A DNA stretch of 64,000 nucleotides from Cyprinodon diabolis (Eukaryota > Chordata > Actinopteri > Cyprinodontiformes > Cyprinodontidae), in assembly GCA_030533445.1 (NCBI GenBank), contig CM060068.1:11747479-11811478 (forward strand). Direction: 5' to 3'. The notes beneath the pieces were generated by a model, which saw only the letters and a list, made by a program, of their open reading frames with translations, was not told where the DNA came from and searched no databases. Shown piece after piece: positions 11,898 through 24,900 of the stretch (position 1 is the first letter of the stretch; each line of letters opens with the position of its first letter). The translations under genes and the position numbers were made by a program.

Positions 11898-12783
11898 ATT
11901 TTTTGTTTTATATTTCTAGCATAATATGGTAAAATGATCTGGGTAAGCTCTATGTAAAGAGGGTATTCATAAATTAAATGCTCTTTAGAATGAGATCAAT
12001 GCAACTGTTTATCTTTTTTCATTTAAATGTAAGATTAAAGAGTGACATTGGTCAAACCTTCAATGTCTGAATGTCTTTACTGAAGCTAAAAGTAGGCAGA
12101 TCAAATAATAGATTGTGCAGGAGATGAAAGCGTTCTTTTTATGGATTAGGTACCACTGTGCCACCTGCATCCACAGAAGAGGACATAATGTGACTTAAAC
12201 AACTAAAAGCAAGTAGAGGCACACAGAAAACCAAAAGCAAAGCAACCCCCCCCCCCCCCCCCCCCCCCTCACCTGTTGAGCTTGTTGGAGTCTTTAGAGT
12301 TTCCTCTACTCTGGAAACATTTCTTAACTTGCTCTCTCAAGTGGTAGCACTTGTTGTTTTTTAGCTAGCCAGTCTCATTAACCATGCCGACAAGCTTTGT
12401 GTTCAAAAGCACTTCTTATTGCACACCACTTCAACTGTTTATGACTGACCAAAATAGGACAGCCAATCCCGTTGAAGTATTATTGTTTAAGAGAGGAAAT
12501 AAAGGTGTTACAAAGGCAAGATGTGCCTAGCTGAATTAAAATAGCAGCTACTGACATGACATCTGTTTTGTCAGAATCCTCAATTTCAGCAAGACTGTGA
12601 AGTGCAAGCTGTTGTTTTTCTGCTGCTATTTCATTTGTTACTGTGATTAGCTAAAACCAGACTTTGTAGGCAGGCAAAATGTGTTATTTTGTCAAATCAG
12701 CTCAGAAGGTACCGTTAAATATCCCTCTTAACGAAAATAGACCTGATCAGCGGAGTACCATAATAATAATATGTATAATTTAA
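11898..12783. other. Non-coding with a 23-bp poly-C tract
   Basis: Unremarkable sequence apart from an uninterrupted run of C at 12246-12268. Its length is likely to vary and to be a sequencing trouble spot. Confidence 0.5.
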
Positions 12784-13386
12784 AAAATCGACCGGGATTT
12801 CGGTCGACTACAGTGCAGCACAGAGTCTAAACACACCGGTCACTCGAACCAAGCCGTCAGCTCCGGGGCTGGTCCGGGAACTGGGGACAGAGCAACCGAA
12901 CCCGACTCGGTGACGGTAGCCTGGACACAGGTGGCTCAGCAATGAAAATGTTCCCCTTCCTCTGTGCAGCCTGGAACTCTGCATTTCTGCCTGTGGTTTG
13001 GCTCATTTTCAATAGAGAAACTGCCTGCTTTGTAATTCTTGTAGAAGTAAACCCAACTGTAGACTTAACAGCCAAACTGGTGTCTTACATTTACCTCTAT
13101 TCATGTTCTTGAGCCAGTGAACCAGTGGGCTGGTCTGTATTTCAATTTTGGGGCGTGACAAAAGTACAGGCCAGAACCAAATAAGGCAACATCCCCGAGT
13201 TGACATCAATTTGGGGTTTTGTTTGGATTCACCCATTTTATGGTGGAAGTTTAGAATTGTGAGATTTGCAAAGAATGGAGGTGTCGATGGGGTTAGAACT
13301 TCTCCGTATGTTCATTTCACCGACTGAACTATCATTATTCATCTATGACAATGAAAACTCAGCTTTGCATTCTATAACCCCTTTAA
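12784..13386 (-). mobile_element. Second ISL2EU-like THAP element, truncated
   Basis: The reverse complement of this segment follows the element at 3833-4390: the CCATAGAATGCAAA start, the AACTATCxTTATTCAT block, the TCCACCATAAAA block and the GGACCAGCCCC...CGACC block. The end CCCCTTTAA with an AT on its outer side lies at 13379-13388. The other end is missing, because the copy stops at about 12784 where the longer copy continues. It is non-autonomous and old. Confidence 0.65.
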
Positions 13387-13479
13387 ATGCTGCAGTCATA
13401 GACAGAACCTGATGAAAATAGTAAAAAAAACAACTGCAAACTGCTTTAAAAGAAAGAAAAGGAAGGGCTATGGACCACT

Positions 13480-13905
13480 CGAGTATGACGGATTATTGGT
13501 GTCAGTTTTGAGAATAAAGTCGTAATATTACGAGAATAAAGTCGTAAAATTATGTGAATAAAGTCCTAAAATTACAAGAAACAAGTTGTGTTTTATAACA
13601 ACTCTTACAAGAAGCACTTTCTTCCCTAAAATGAGGAATGTTGAGCATTATATGAAGTTCTACTTTGGCCTTGGTTTGACAAATCAGAAAATCTTTTAGT
13701 ACACCAGCATCAAATTGGGCAGGATGTCAAAGGGGACTTAGGTTGCTGTTGGCCGTCAAATGGTGTTTTTTTCTGGAAAGGGTTGTTGTATGATGAGTTC
13801 ATTCTCGTAATATTTCAACTTTATTGTTGTAATTTTACGACCTTATTCTCAAAATAATGAATGAAAAAAATCTTTAGCCTGGCCTTAATACTCGGTCATA
13901 CTAGA
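13480..13905. repeat. Inverted arrays of AATAAAGTCGTAA units
   Basis: Three to four ~20-bp units of the form GAGAATAAAGTCGTAA at 13510-13580 and inverted units at 13800-13860 face each other across about 220 bp. The outer flanks also pair weakly (GTATGACGGATTATTGG against the complement of CCTTAATACTCGGTCATAC). This layout suggests a non-autonomous palindromic DNA element. No TSD could be fixed. Confidence 0.5.
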
Positions 13906-16900
13906 GGGGGTTGAACAAAGAACAAACCATAACGGACCACAGTGTTACTTATATTACTAAACATATCTATCCTATTATTCATTAATACTGTAAGACACTG
14001 TGTTAGAAAATGAAATGAAAGTTGGTAAGCCTTTTCTTTCTTCTTTCTTATTCTTTAATCCTTTATATAAAGCTTAGCTTCCTGAGGGTTTGGTCCAATA
14101 TAATTAGTTAACGTAGATATGCTGAATAATTTTAAACATAACTTTATCATTGTTAATTTAGTTCATTTGGAATTTGTTTCAGAAGATGAAGCCACTGACT
14201 GAGCGACTGAGCACAAAATTCTATTGTTTCTCTGTCCATAAATGTAAAACCTCACTACTTCTACATCTAGTTGAGTGGAACTGAGATGCAGTAAAGAATG
14301 CTGAGGATATAAATTCTGAAGCCTTCCTGCTGTGCTGCGTTCACTCAGTCTAGCACTGCACCAGAGTCCAAGAATCGTGTAAATAAAATCATAAAACTTT
14401 CTTATACAACAAAAAAAAGCAGCATCTGAAACTGGATACACATCAATGTGCTTGAATAAGGTATTAATCTATAAAGCTACATGTAAAAATTTATCTGTGA
14501 AAGGAAAGTTCACATGATTGTATTAGACTTCAGAGGTTGGATGTTTAAATACTGGTTGAAAGTAACTATGTGATTATAGTTTTGTTCGTACAAAGGTAGA
14601 TGTTTAAGTAATTACATTTAATTGAGAAGTTCAGATTATTTCATCCAGACATGGTTTTGAGCAGCAGCTATTTCAGCATGTGCACAAAATGTAAGTAGGC
14701 AAAACAGCACGACTGACAAAGGAAGGTAGCAATACCTCCACTGCCTGTCACTATATGCACAACTAAACAGCCTAAAGGCAAAAAACATGATGACCATTCA
14801 CATGAAAAAATATAATTTATCCTAACAAAAAATGATCAAAGAAGGTGAAGAAAAGCTCCTTGATAAAGCTTTGTTTCTTCCATGGCATAAATCTTGTGGC
14901 GCATACTTTGTCTCATTAATGTTGACTGGAAGGACCCCAAGAGGACGAGGAAGGTTTCTCATGACAAAAAATATATAAAACAGGGGTTAGGACTTATAGT
15001 TTAAAATAACTGTCTCCTCAATCATGCTCTGCATTTCTGCAGGATTAGAGATAGTCCTCTTAATGTTTTAAAGTACTTACTACTGAAAAGAAAAACTGTT
15101 TCATGTATTTAATATGTTAAATTATTGTTGACTAAGTTTCAAACAATGCACTAATTAATCTGTTCAGTTTGTAATTATCCATTTAAGGTCTGAAGTCTTA
15201 AAGGCTTGAATCATACTTATAGTTCACTCTACTATTGGCTTCACTGCAAGCCTGGCAACATAAACTTCATGATCTGTAACTCCCTACTAATATGCATTAG
15301 AAGTCTCTTGGGGCACCTTCGTACTGCACCGATTTATGTGACTTAACTATCATGTAATGTGTTCCCAAGCCCCAAAAAACACTTTAAAACAATTGGGGTA
15401 CGTCTGAGACCATCTTGGGGCATCCCCTGGTGTAGTCGTACCCTAGACCTTATGCCACATGGCTCTTATCAGAAACTATTACTGTGTTGGCTGACAAATG
15501 TAATTTTGACAAATATTGTATATAGATATTGTGTGCAATATAAACTCTGCTAGATGCTTCAGTTTAGTCTGATCTCAGTACGCTCAGATCAGCTTGTTTT
15601 ACAATGAAGTAAAACAATTTATCTTTGGAATAAAAATGTGAAAGAAATAAGTTTTTTTTGTTTTTTTTTTTACTTTTCTCAAAGAGTAATATTTTGAAAT
15701 CATAATAAAAGAGTTTTGAGCATATTCACCTACAATGATTTTTGCGATTTTATATATAATTTGTTATAATAATTTTATATACTGTGTATAGTAAAAAATA
15801 AACAGAAATATCCTTTATTGTCACATACTAGGTAAATTAGTAATCTTTCCTTTAAATTGTCAATTATTTTTAAGCTTAAATGGACTTTATAGTAAAAGAA
15901 ACCCCACATATCATAAAAAAGTGTATTCATAAAAAAGTCATAATAAGATTAAATGAAAAATGTAGCAGAGGAAAAGAAAACAGCAGTCCGTTTGCAAAAA
16001 AGATAAAAAAAAATAAAAGTACTAGTTAGATGCAAGATAGTTAGATATAATAGATATTTTCTGTGTTTTATTTTTGCATTGTCTAGTCATCTTTTTTATC
16101 TTAAACATGCTTGTGCAACTTTGCCCCCTTTTTTTCCCACTAATAATGGTGCCTTATATTTGCTAATGACAGAGGACTTGTACATAGATCTTTGCTTTTT
16201 AAGAAGTCTGACATCTGTGAAAATGACAAAAAACATTTTATTTCATTCTAAGTTGGCAAACAGATTTCCTTCCACTTATAGTTGACGGGAAAACAAAATC
16301 AACCTGAGGGCAACAAACGACCCTCGGGTAACAAATCGGCCTCACTTTGGACTTCGGTAAGTAATTTGCCCTGAGGAAGATGATATCAGATTGACAATAT
16401 TTTATGGTCTGTTAAACAAATTGTGATATTACTTTTAAAAGTAGGCCTAATCCAACTATAATCTATAGACGTTCATCTAAAAACAGGCATTGCATGCCAG
16501 AGCGTCATTTTTCTCTAACAACTGAAAAAGGGGGACAAGTCAAATTGTTGACTTAAAATGTGCAATATTTAAAATCTCCTATATTACCACAACAATGATT
16601 ATGATCAACGTGCAAAAAACAATAACACTCTTAATGGCTGGTCATGATACAGCTTACCTCCCAGGAGCTAGCTAGTGTAAAAGTAAATGTAAAAAAGTTA
16701 AGCTTGAAAGTTTCTATTTTTCTGCGCAGCTTCAAATAATATTCGTAAAATGATTATAAACTGCTGACTCAGGAACCAAGCACATTTGGGCAGAGCAATG
16801 CATGAAACCTAAAACTCCATTGTATCCTAGCATCTGCATGTCGTCATTGCTAAAATCCCATTTGGGTATTAATGAGAAATTCTTGTGTGTGCAATCTTAA

Positions 16901-17576
16901 AAGCGAGACATTATCAAAAGCAGTAAAACAAATGTGACAGCCAAGAGATCGTCCTTTCTCCCCAGACCATCGTAAAGTCCCCACGGGGATGATGTGATGA
17001 ACGATTCAAGGCCAGCTCTGGCCCAGGGATGCTCCACTGAACCATGCTTTGATCTATCATCTGGCTTTCCCTTATTAATGATGAGGTCACAACGTTGAGG
17101 GTCACGGCATTGCTGATAAAAGTGCAAAGCCGGCTATTTGTTACAAGCCCAACATGACTGATCATAACTCTTTTGATGAAAGGGGACAAGATTTTACACA
17201 TCAGGCTGTCACTCCTCAGACTGCCTGTGTTCTTCCTAATATACTGTCATTTCAGACTCACAGTGAATGAGCCTTATCATAGGCAACGTAGAACTAAATG
17301 AAGTGATTGTTATCACTCACAGGGAAATTATTACGGTCTTCTGAGGACAGTTTGTGACTGTAGCTCCAGTGATGAACACATGTACTGATTGCATGTTCTA
17401 CTTAAAAGGCTCTGGCTGCGGCTCAGAGCCTAAAGGAATGTGAGAGGCAACTGAAGATCTTAGGTAACAGCTTTAAGGCAGACTTTGAAAATTCACAAAT
17501 TCAAACTTTACTATATATTGCTTTTATAAACAATGGTGTTTCAAGAAACTTTTTTTCTGTAAGTAAGGGTATATGA
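13906..17576. other. Repeat-poor non-coding stretch
   Basis: Long AT-rich stretch without recognised exons. The part at about 16860-17220 is less AT-rich and keeps motifs such as TTAATGATGAGGTCA and GTGATGAACGATTC. It has the texture of a conserved non-coding element, with no computed support. The rest, including poly-A/T runs near 15650 and 16000, shows nothing to report. Confidence 0.3.
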
Positions 17577-17769
17577 TAGGGGTGAAAATAATAATCGTTT
17601 TGTATCGATGCATCGATCCAAAAGCCGACGATCCGATGCATCAACACGTCCGCAAGATAATCGATTCATGTTTTGTTTTTCCTCCGGTCTATATTTATCC
17701 ATTTGCTCCTGGGCGTAATTCTCCCTCCTGTGCTGCGGTGCCGCTAAACCTATTTTGCCCTCCTACCGC

Positions 17770-18160
17770 GCTTCCTGGTTATACTCTTACAGCAGTTTGT
17801 TGCAGCAAGCTTCACACAGACATTTTTAAATTATGCTCAGTATTGAAGCGTGGTCTGAGCTACACACTGTGGGTCTAGATACGGCCGAGGCGGTGAGGAA
17901 GTGGGGACGAGTTTAGTCCGACGACGAAGGGGCATGAGGGCCAAAAAGAGCGGAGATTCAGCTGGAAAAAGGGTCCCAGCGGTCTCGCGCACCTCGCTCT
18001 TCTAGCGGGTCAAACTTCACGAGTTGTTTTCCGCAATTTCGGTCATAAAAACAAAACAAGCCGGCCTCCTGTCTGGTGCACTGTTTACGGTCAGCTACAA
18101 TCTGGGAGAGGTACAGCGGAGCGTCTCTCAAGGGGGCAGTGACGTCGACACTCTGGAGCC
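17770..18160. mobile_element. Harbinger-like MITE fragment inside hAT
   Basis: From the block GGTTATACTCTTACAGCAG onward this segment follows the reverse complement of 7330-7668, including the shared GGGTCTAGATACGGCCGAGG and GCGGTGAGGAAGTGGGG blocks. Its far end is cut off where the LINE tail begins. It is therefore a second copy of that MITE in opposite orientation. Confidence 0.6.
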
Positions 18161-18164
18161 TTCT

Positions 18165-18481
18165 TCTTCTTCTTTTATTTAATGGCGGTTGGCAAACAAC
18201 TTATAGGTGCATTACCGCCACCTTCCAGAATGGAGTATGGACCAGACAAACTATTATATTCTCCCTAAAATACCCGTTCTTCTTAGAAAATTAAAAATAC
18301 TACCAAAAACTACATCCCCAGATGACCTTTGAAACAATTCCCTTATATCTAGTTTATTTTTATTCCTGTCTAACTCTCTAAGCAACATCTCTCTTTCCTG
18401 AGTATATTTATTACATTCTAAAGAAATATGTTGGACATTTTCTCTGGAGCCGAGGTATTGCATTGAACTCATTACACTCAT
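18165..18481 (-). mobile_element. LINE 3' end with (AAG)n tail
   Basis: On the minus strand a 60-residue frame reads HISLECNKYTQEREMLLREL and ends FLRRTGILGRI before a stop. This matches the extreme C-terminus of I-type LINE ORF2 proteins (the zinc-knuckle H-x-L-x-x-C region to the terminal R-I). A 3' UTR with GGTGGCGGTAATGCACCT and a GAAGAAGAAG tail follows. Only the last part of the element is present. Confidence 0.7.
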
Positions 18482-18785
18482 ATTGTGCAGTATTTTTGCA
18501 GTATTTTTTGATGCAACTTTTCTACTTCTGTTATTTGCTGTTGTTTCTAAAGAAAATGCATAATGATATTACAGCTTTCATTGATTTATTTCAAACTTGA
18601 AACTTTGTTTAGCCTGTAAGGTGTAAAAAAAATAATAATAAAAAAAAAAAAAATTAACCGATTAATCTAATCGAATCGAATCATGGTGTATTCTTGAGTA
18701 TCGAAAATAATCGAATCGCTGGGTCAGGAAATCGATACTGAATCGAATCGCCATGATGGATGTGATTTACACCCCTAGTATATGA

Positions 18786-19935
18786 TGCTCATCATAATAT
18801 CTAGTCTGTTTTATGCCCCATACTTTTAGAATACAGAATATACAATACTTTTCGTTTTCAACCTATACATTTGTTTCACAGAAAATAAAGAAGTATTGAA
18901 ATAGTCCCACAGGTGTTCCATTTTCTTCCAAATACAAATCTTATTGTTTTGCCTCACATCTAATCCCAATTATTTAAGTAACTGAAACCAACTTTTTCAC
19001 ATTATTTGTATGGCATTGAGTGACCAAAAACACAAGATAGTGGTAGGTTATGAATCTAAATCATTAACCTGATTTACCATCAACTTTCAGAATTTTTAAT
19101 TATTTTTTATAATACCAAGACTGAAAACCCTCCATTACAGCCATTCTGGTGATTTAAAAAGTCTAATCATTTACCTTTCAAAAATTCCATTCTTGTTTTA
19201 TTGTGAAAAAGTGCTAGTCGTGATAGATTGAGACATTAAATGTCTTAAAGGAAAAGACCGGTCAGCAAGGAACAATCAATGGATTATTATCTATACCAAA
19301 CAAATAAGTTTATTAATTTAGTGTTAATCAGTAAAAAAAAATAAAAATGATAATTTAGGTCACGATCACTGAGTGTGGGAGTGGCCATTTTTGCACAAAT
19401 ATAGTAACACCTTACTCCTGACGTGACCCCAAAAAAAACAAAGGAGACAAAAAGAGAGGGACAAAAGGTAGAACAAATAAGGATGTCTATCTATTAAAAT
19501 TTCTATATTTGTGTCTATTTTATATGTTGTTTATTTTATATGTTGTCTTCTCAATTCAGAGGGCCCCATGCCTTTGCATAGGGCCCCAAATTTTCTAAAC
19601 TCTGCCCCTGTATGTAGGGGAATTGCAGAGGATCCAGATATGGTTCTATGATAGATCTAAGATGGGAAAGGGCTTCATTGTTACTGTGGTCAAGATGATA
19701 AACTAATTTAGTTCTATCCTTGGTTGTTGGAGAACAGGGATGATGGTAGAGGCTTTAAAGGAGACTGGCATGTGGCATATCCGTATGGAGGAGTCAAAAA
19801 TGTCTGTAAACTAAAGAAAACTTATCACAGTGCTTATGGGTAGATATGCAATGGCCAAGCTGTTTTTCAGGGTGTCTGCAGTCTAGGTTGCGGTCACCAT
19901 GTTTCAGCTCAACAGCTTTAGCATTCACTGCAGAT
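18786..19935. other. Non-coding, nothing recognised
   Basis: AT-rich. There is a short GGGCCCC-containing segment at 19560-19600, and no exon or element terminus that I can identify. Confidence 0.4.
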
Positions 19936-20395
19936 CTGGATGCCACTCTTTGAGGAAGTTGGTAGCACATACAAAGTGTTTAAGGGTGTGGTTCCTGTCT
20001 GCTTGAACCCTCTTGCAAAGGCTTATGTCAAAGCTCAGTCACTCTGGTCATCAATGGATTGTCATCTAGCAGTGCCTACACCACACTTAAGACAATCCAG
20101 ACTGTTTCCATGGGTTGTTCCAAGATGGTGGAATGACCTAACAAGTACTACAAGAAGAGCAGCCTCCCTTTCTATCTTTAGGAAACTCTTAAAGACCCAC
20201 CTCTTCAAAGAGCAGCTCTTATCCTAACTCATACCCATAGCTCTGTACCCCTCTCCCACACTGTCTTTGCTGTCACCGTTGATTCTGACAAGGGATTTTC
20301 CTCTAGAGAACTTACTGTAATATTGATGATACTTGTAAAATTGTGTCTACTTTGTAAGTCGCTTTGGATAAAAGCCTCTGCTAAATGCATAAATA
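19936..20395 (+). mobile_element. L2-type LINE 3' end
   Basis: The frame at 19940-20225 ends RWWNDLTSTTRRAASLSIFR and then KLLKTHLFKEQL before a stop. This is the conserved C-terminal tail of L2-clade ORF2 (PRLWNxLP...FKxxLKTHLF). A 3' UTR follows with the hallmark GTCGCTTTGGATAAAAGC and CTGCTAAATGCATAAAT block. It is 5'-truncated and lacks the reverse transcriptase core, so it is inactive. Confidence 0.8.
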
Positions 20396-20672
20396 TAAAC
20401 AATAAACTAACACCAATGAAAGCAACTTCAAGCTTCATTATAAATCATTAGATAAACATTTCAGAAAAACTACAAAGAGAAAGTGTTTTTATCATGGGAG
20501 TTCTTCTTAGAGGAGGTTAAGTGATCTATTCAATATGGCTTATTTCTTTCAAAATAAAATCATTTTAAAGCATGGTAAAACCAGTGACACAACTGCTGGG
20601 GACAAGTGCTTTTTGATGATATTTTATGATATTAACTTGGCATTTTACTTTAACATTTCATTTATATCATAG

Positions 20673-20676
<4 letters not shown>

Positions 20677-20760
<84 letters not shown>
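20677..20760. repeat. (TA)n microsatellite
   Basis: About 42 uninterrupted TA units followed by a T-rich run. Confidence 0.95.
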
Positions 20761-20765
<5 letters not shown>

Positions 20766-20779
20766 ATTATTTTTTTTTT

Positions 20780-23700
20780 TTTGGAATGGCATAAAAACAT
20801 ATTTTAAATAATCCATTAGTGACTGTTGGGGTGAGCACTTTTGTGGAGGTTGGAAATCTAAATTGATTGTTTAAAAAGCTAATTTTACCAAGTTAATTAT
20901 GTCAAATGGTTTGATGGAGTCAATAATATGTATTTTAAGAATATAATTCCATAAAAAAAAGTTATTTTTTCAAAAAGTAATACTTCCCAAAATGCTAGGG
21001 ACAGAAACATTGTCGTTTCTGTAAAATGAGAGTGAAGCCCACTTTTCCTTATGTCTGCCCCAGTTATACTTATGGTGCAAAACAAATAGTATTAATTCTA
21101 CATATTTGTTGGGTCCACTTGAGGGTTTTGGAGTCTTTTATTCGCTCAGCTGTTTTGCAGCCCCTTTGCATTTTTGTGATTTTTTTTAAATTAGTTTTCA
21201 CAGGGCAGAGCAAGGTGACCTCTCCAAATCTGGTTTCCTCAAATTGTTAAGTTTGTTCACCTTAGTCAGAGGTGAGGGGCAGGCCTTAGTGTGTTAATTG
21301 TTTAAAATGAACATGGATATAAATTATCTTTAAAGTTTTACATTTTTAAATTATATTATATTTTGGTAAATAATTGAATATAGTTTAACATATTAAGTAT
21401 TTGATGAAATGAACATTTGTGATTATATTATGACAGCCTTGGGCCAGCCAAAGAATGAGTGTTAGCCCAGGCATATGTCCTGTAGGTCCAATGCTTAGTC
21501 AAGCCCGGGTCCAAGATCCCAGAATTTTTCGACTTTAAGAGAAAACTGTTTTCGTGGAAAATAAACTTCACACCTTCGGACCTCACAGGTCTCCTTTGCC
21601 CCCAAGTCTGGCTTAGGGTATATTTTAATGAACTGAGTCTACCTGCATGTACATCAGAAAATAAATGTAAAAACAAGGGTCTGTTTGATTATTAAAGGTA
21701 TGTAATATCCCACTTTTACACACTTTATTTTATATAAACATGGAAAATCAGCTCTCACTCTTCAATAACAAATCCTCGCAAAACAAAACCACTATTAAAG
21801 AAATTCAGTAGGAAATAGTCCAATTATAAGTTAAAAATAATGTCTCAGTGGTTGATTATGTTTAGTCACATGTCAATGTACTTTCATAGATAAAACAAAA
21901 ATGCCGAATTCACATCACAAAACAAAAATGCCGACCTACATCAAGTCTGCTCCAGCTGCATGGCAAAATAATTCAACAAGAAGAAAAACATAATACATTT
22001 GGGTTCAATTGTTTATCAATCTTGGTAAAAGCCATGCATTAGGAGAACAATCTTCTGACATGCACAGAGGTTAGGAGTAAGCAGAAGAAAACGCACATGT
22101 TTGCTGTACTCCATGTGACAGTTCTCCATGGCTAGAGTTTCTTTTTTTTTTTATTGAATAATTTTGTTAATTATTAAACTTATTGAAAAGAGTAAAAACG
22201 ATGGTGGTCCAGATCCTGCAAACCTTCCAACAGGACTACAGCTCCAGGCCCACTAAACCTGACATCAAACTCCAACCTGAATGGTCAGAGCAGAAAGGAT
22301 AAACTAAACTGATGCATGATAGACAGCTGTAAGAGTAAGTTAAATTGTATATTTCCTGTATCACAAGCTGCAACGTAATCTCACTTGGACAAAGTGACCA
22401 GTGTTCTGACAGCTTTTCTGTCAAGACTTTCTCCATTTGATTGTCTCTTGTCTTTTATTTAAAATATTGGGCATTCTGTTCCAATTTTGTACTCTCTTCA
22501 TCTTTGAAAAATGGTTATTAGTTTGGCTGTTCTCTGAAATCAAAGGAATCAAGGTGTTTTATCTTGGTGTCTTTTGTCGACCATATCTCTAATGCTCAGT
22601 CATTTTCTTCAGTCTCCCAAAACATTGCAAGTGAACCGTAATGATCAGTAGTTTTCAAGAAGCTCACATTAGCTTTGTTTTTTTTTTTAGCTCTTTAAAT
22701 ACTTGGGATGATAATCTCCAGATCTGTATCGACACTTTTCTTAGCATTGACTGGCTTGACAGTCATCAGAGTGGATAGATTTTAGAGTAAATCTCATTCC
22801 TAGAGCTTTGATGGAAGTAATGATGGACATGTCTAAATTTGACTCTTCCTATAAAAAAAACAAGTATGCCTTTAGATCACCTGACCCTTTAACTGAATAG
22901 TAAAGTGTGCAAGTAAATTTGAGAAACACTATTAATGTTCTATCAATAAAAGAAATATTAAATGTATCACGTCTCAGTGTCACCATGCCTTTGCAAAGCA
23001 ATATATTTGCAGGCATTAAGGTTTCTGAGTATGAAGCATCACTACAAATATTAGTTTTTAACCTATATGGTTTTGGTCTGAATTTAAATCTCTAACGTAA
23101 GATAAAAATGTATTCCTAATCTTTGGTATATGCATTAAAAGATGTTTATTTACCTATTTTCAGTATTAGCCATCTTCAGTTCAATCAGTTTAATCTTCAA
23201 ACAAATTAAACATTCAATTCGATTACCCACAGGCTTCAAGCTATCCTGTCACCCTCAGGGATCAACTGAGGTTCAGCTGAATGAATTTCAAACATCAGAG
23301 CCATCACTGTCTTGGTTGAGTGGCACTTCTCTCTGCACTCTCGGTCTAGCAGCCCTGTTCCGCTTCATTTGAGCCGACATCCAGCCAAAGAATGATCGAA
23401 GCAGCCAGAGGAGTCTTCACAGACGTTTTGTAGGCGTATTACGTGGTGAGCTCTTTTGTATTCATTAGCAGACTAGTCACAATGGTGCAATGGAGCGTAT
23501 CCCCTTGGTGGCCCGCAGGGGACTATCAGTTGAGTGACAGAGACAGATCACAGGTGGACCAGCAAAGAGAGTTGCCATAGATTAACTCGTCTGCCAGCAG
23601 GAGGACTCTGTGGTACCATTTGTTTTCAGCGCAGGAAATACTTTTACTAATTAAAATTTTAGTGTATCATTTGATGCTATAGTGGACTGTGGAAAGAACA

Positions 23701-24270
23701 AAGAGTATCTTTTTCACATATAAATGAAAAACAGGAATGTCTTTTTAAGGATTTATTGAAGCGCTTGCCACAGTCTGCAGGTCAGAGGTTTACATGGATT
23801 CTGTAAAATGTCTGCACTGCAAAATGTCATCTTGGTTTTGTTCGAAAATAAACAATGTAGTATTGATCCTGCGTGTTTGGCCCAGTCACAGACATAGAAA
23901 TCACAAATCCAGATTATCTTTGATATTTAATTTAATAATGCCACTTACTTCAAAATCTCTGGCATATAAAACAAAAAGAATGCACCCTACTGTGGAACTT
24001 GTGCTTTTCCATTTGTCAAACCTCTGATGACTCAGTCAGGCCGTCAGTAGTCTAAGCTTCTTTGTTCTACACCTTTGCGATAGATTTAGACATGTGGACA
24101 ACATTTTTGGCACACCTTGTGTAATGAAAAAAAACCCACAATGGTCTCAAAAATAACATGAATCTGTTAAAAGTAATAATGAATTAAAAAATTTATGAAA
24201 ATCAACACATGAAAGTCAGACATCACTTTTCAGTCATGCTTCAACAGAATGATTTAAAAAAAGGAACGCA
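20780..24270. other. Non-coding, nothing recognised
   Basis: AT-rich sequence with no recognised exons or elements. Frames here (for example 22907-23095 and 23794-24027) are short and show no domain. The segment 23240-23640 is less AT-rich and could be regulatory, but nothing in it is diagnostic. Confidence 0.35.
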
Positions 24271-24274
24271 TTAA

Positions 24275-24515
24275 AACAGGCCTGGACAAAAATTATAGTA
24301 CCCCTAACTTAAAATTTTTTTGCTAAACCTTTTGAGACGATCACTACAATCAAACAATTCATCTAGCTGTCAATAAAACTCCTGCTCTCAGCACGTATTT
24401 TGGTCCACTCCTCATCCACAAACTACTCCGGTTGTCTCAGGTTTGATGGGTTCCTTTTCCAGACGGCATGATTAAGACGGACTCCCAACAGGATTTAGGG
24501 CAGAGCTCACAGAGG
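24275..24515 (-). mobile_element. Tc1-like fragment
   Basis: Begins with GGCCTGGACAAAAATTATAG, a recognisable Tc1-type end, and continues into the C-terminal coding end of the transposase on the minus strand (complement of TGAGACAACCGGAGTAGTTT and GGAGTGGACCAAAATACG). The copy stops after about 240 bp. Confidence 0.55.
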
Positions 24516-24724
24516 ATCCCTTATGAATAGTCTGATGTTTTTCTTCTTAGCAATTCTTGGGTGTTTGGGTGATCTCACACTAATGTCTGCTTTGTATGTC
24601 TACTTTTATCTCTTTAAACCCTATTTGGTCTTCGCAGAAAGCCACTTATACTGAGCCTGGTTTTCTGGAGGTTTCTTCCTGTTCAAAGGTAGTTATTCCT
24701 CTCCACTACCACTGCATGCATGCG

Positions 24725-24752
24725 ACTCATTGACACTGTTGTGTCAATGAGT
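24725..24752. other. Perfect 12-bp hairpin
   Basis: ACTCATTGACAC, loop TGTT, GTGTCAATGAGT. It lies just downstream of a GAGCCTGGTTTTCTGGAGG block that belongs to a common fish repeat. Confidence 0.8.
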
Positions 24753-24779
24753 TGATGTTATCAGCTGTTCTTTCTTACC

Positions 24780-24900
24780 CTGAAATCCCACATCCTCCGT
24801 ATCCGCTCTGCTCCGCTTCAGACCGCCTGCGCAAAGCAAAGCCTACACCCTCCACGGTTCCTCCTGTCTTGTTCCGCACGGTGTTCGTTTGAAATTGAGG
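24780..24900 (-). repeat. Fragment related to hAT at 57931
   Basis: The blocks GAAATCCCACAT-CTCCGT, CCGCTCTGCT and GACCGCCTGCGCAAAGC-AAGCCTAC match the reverse complement of about 58200-58310, inside the BED-encoding hAT element. No termini are preserved here. Confidence 0.5.

Larger units (their letters stand above)
17577..18777. mobile_element. Non-autonomous hAT element, composite
   Basis: The ends are TAGGGGTG (17577 on) and CACCCCTA (to 18777), flanked by an exact 8-bp duplication GTATATGA (17569-17576 and 18778-18785). The subterminal regions are full of ATCGATxxATCGAT and AATCGAATCG motifs on both sides. No hAT transposase is encoded. The interior is made of a Harbinger-like fragment (about 17770-18160) and a LINE 3' end (18165-18480). 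Confidence 0.85.
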
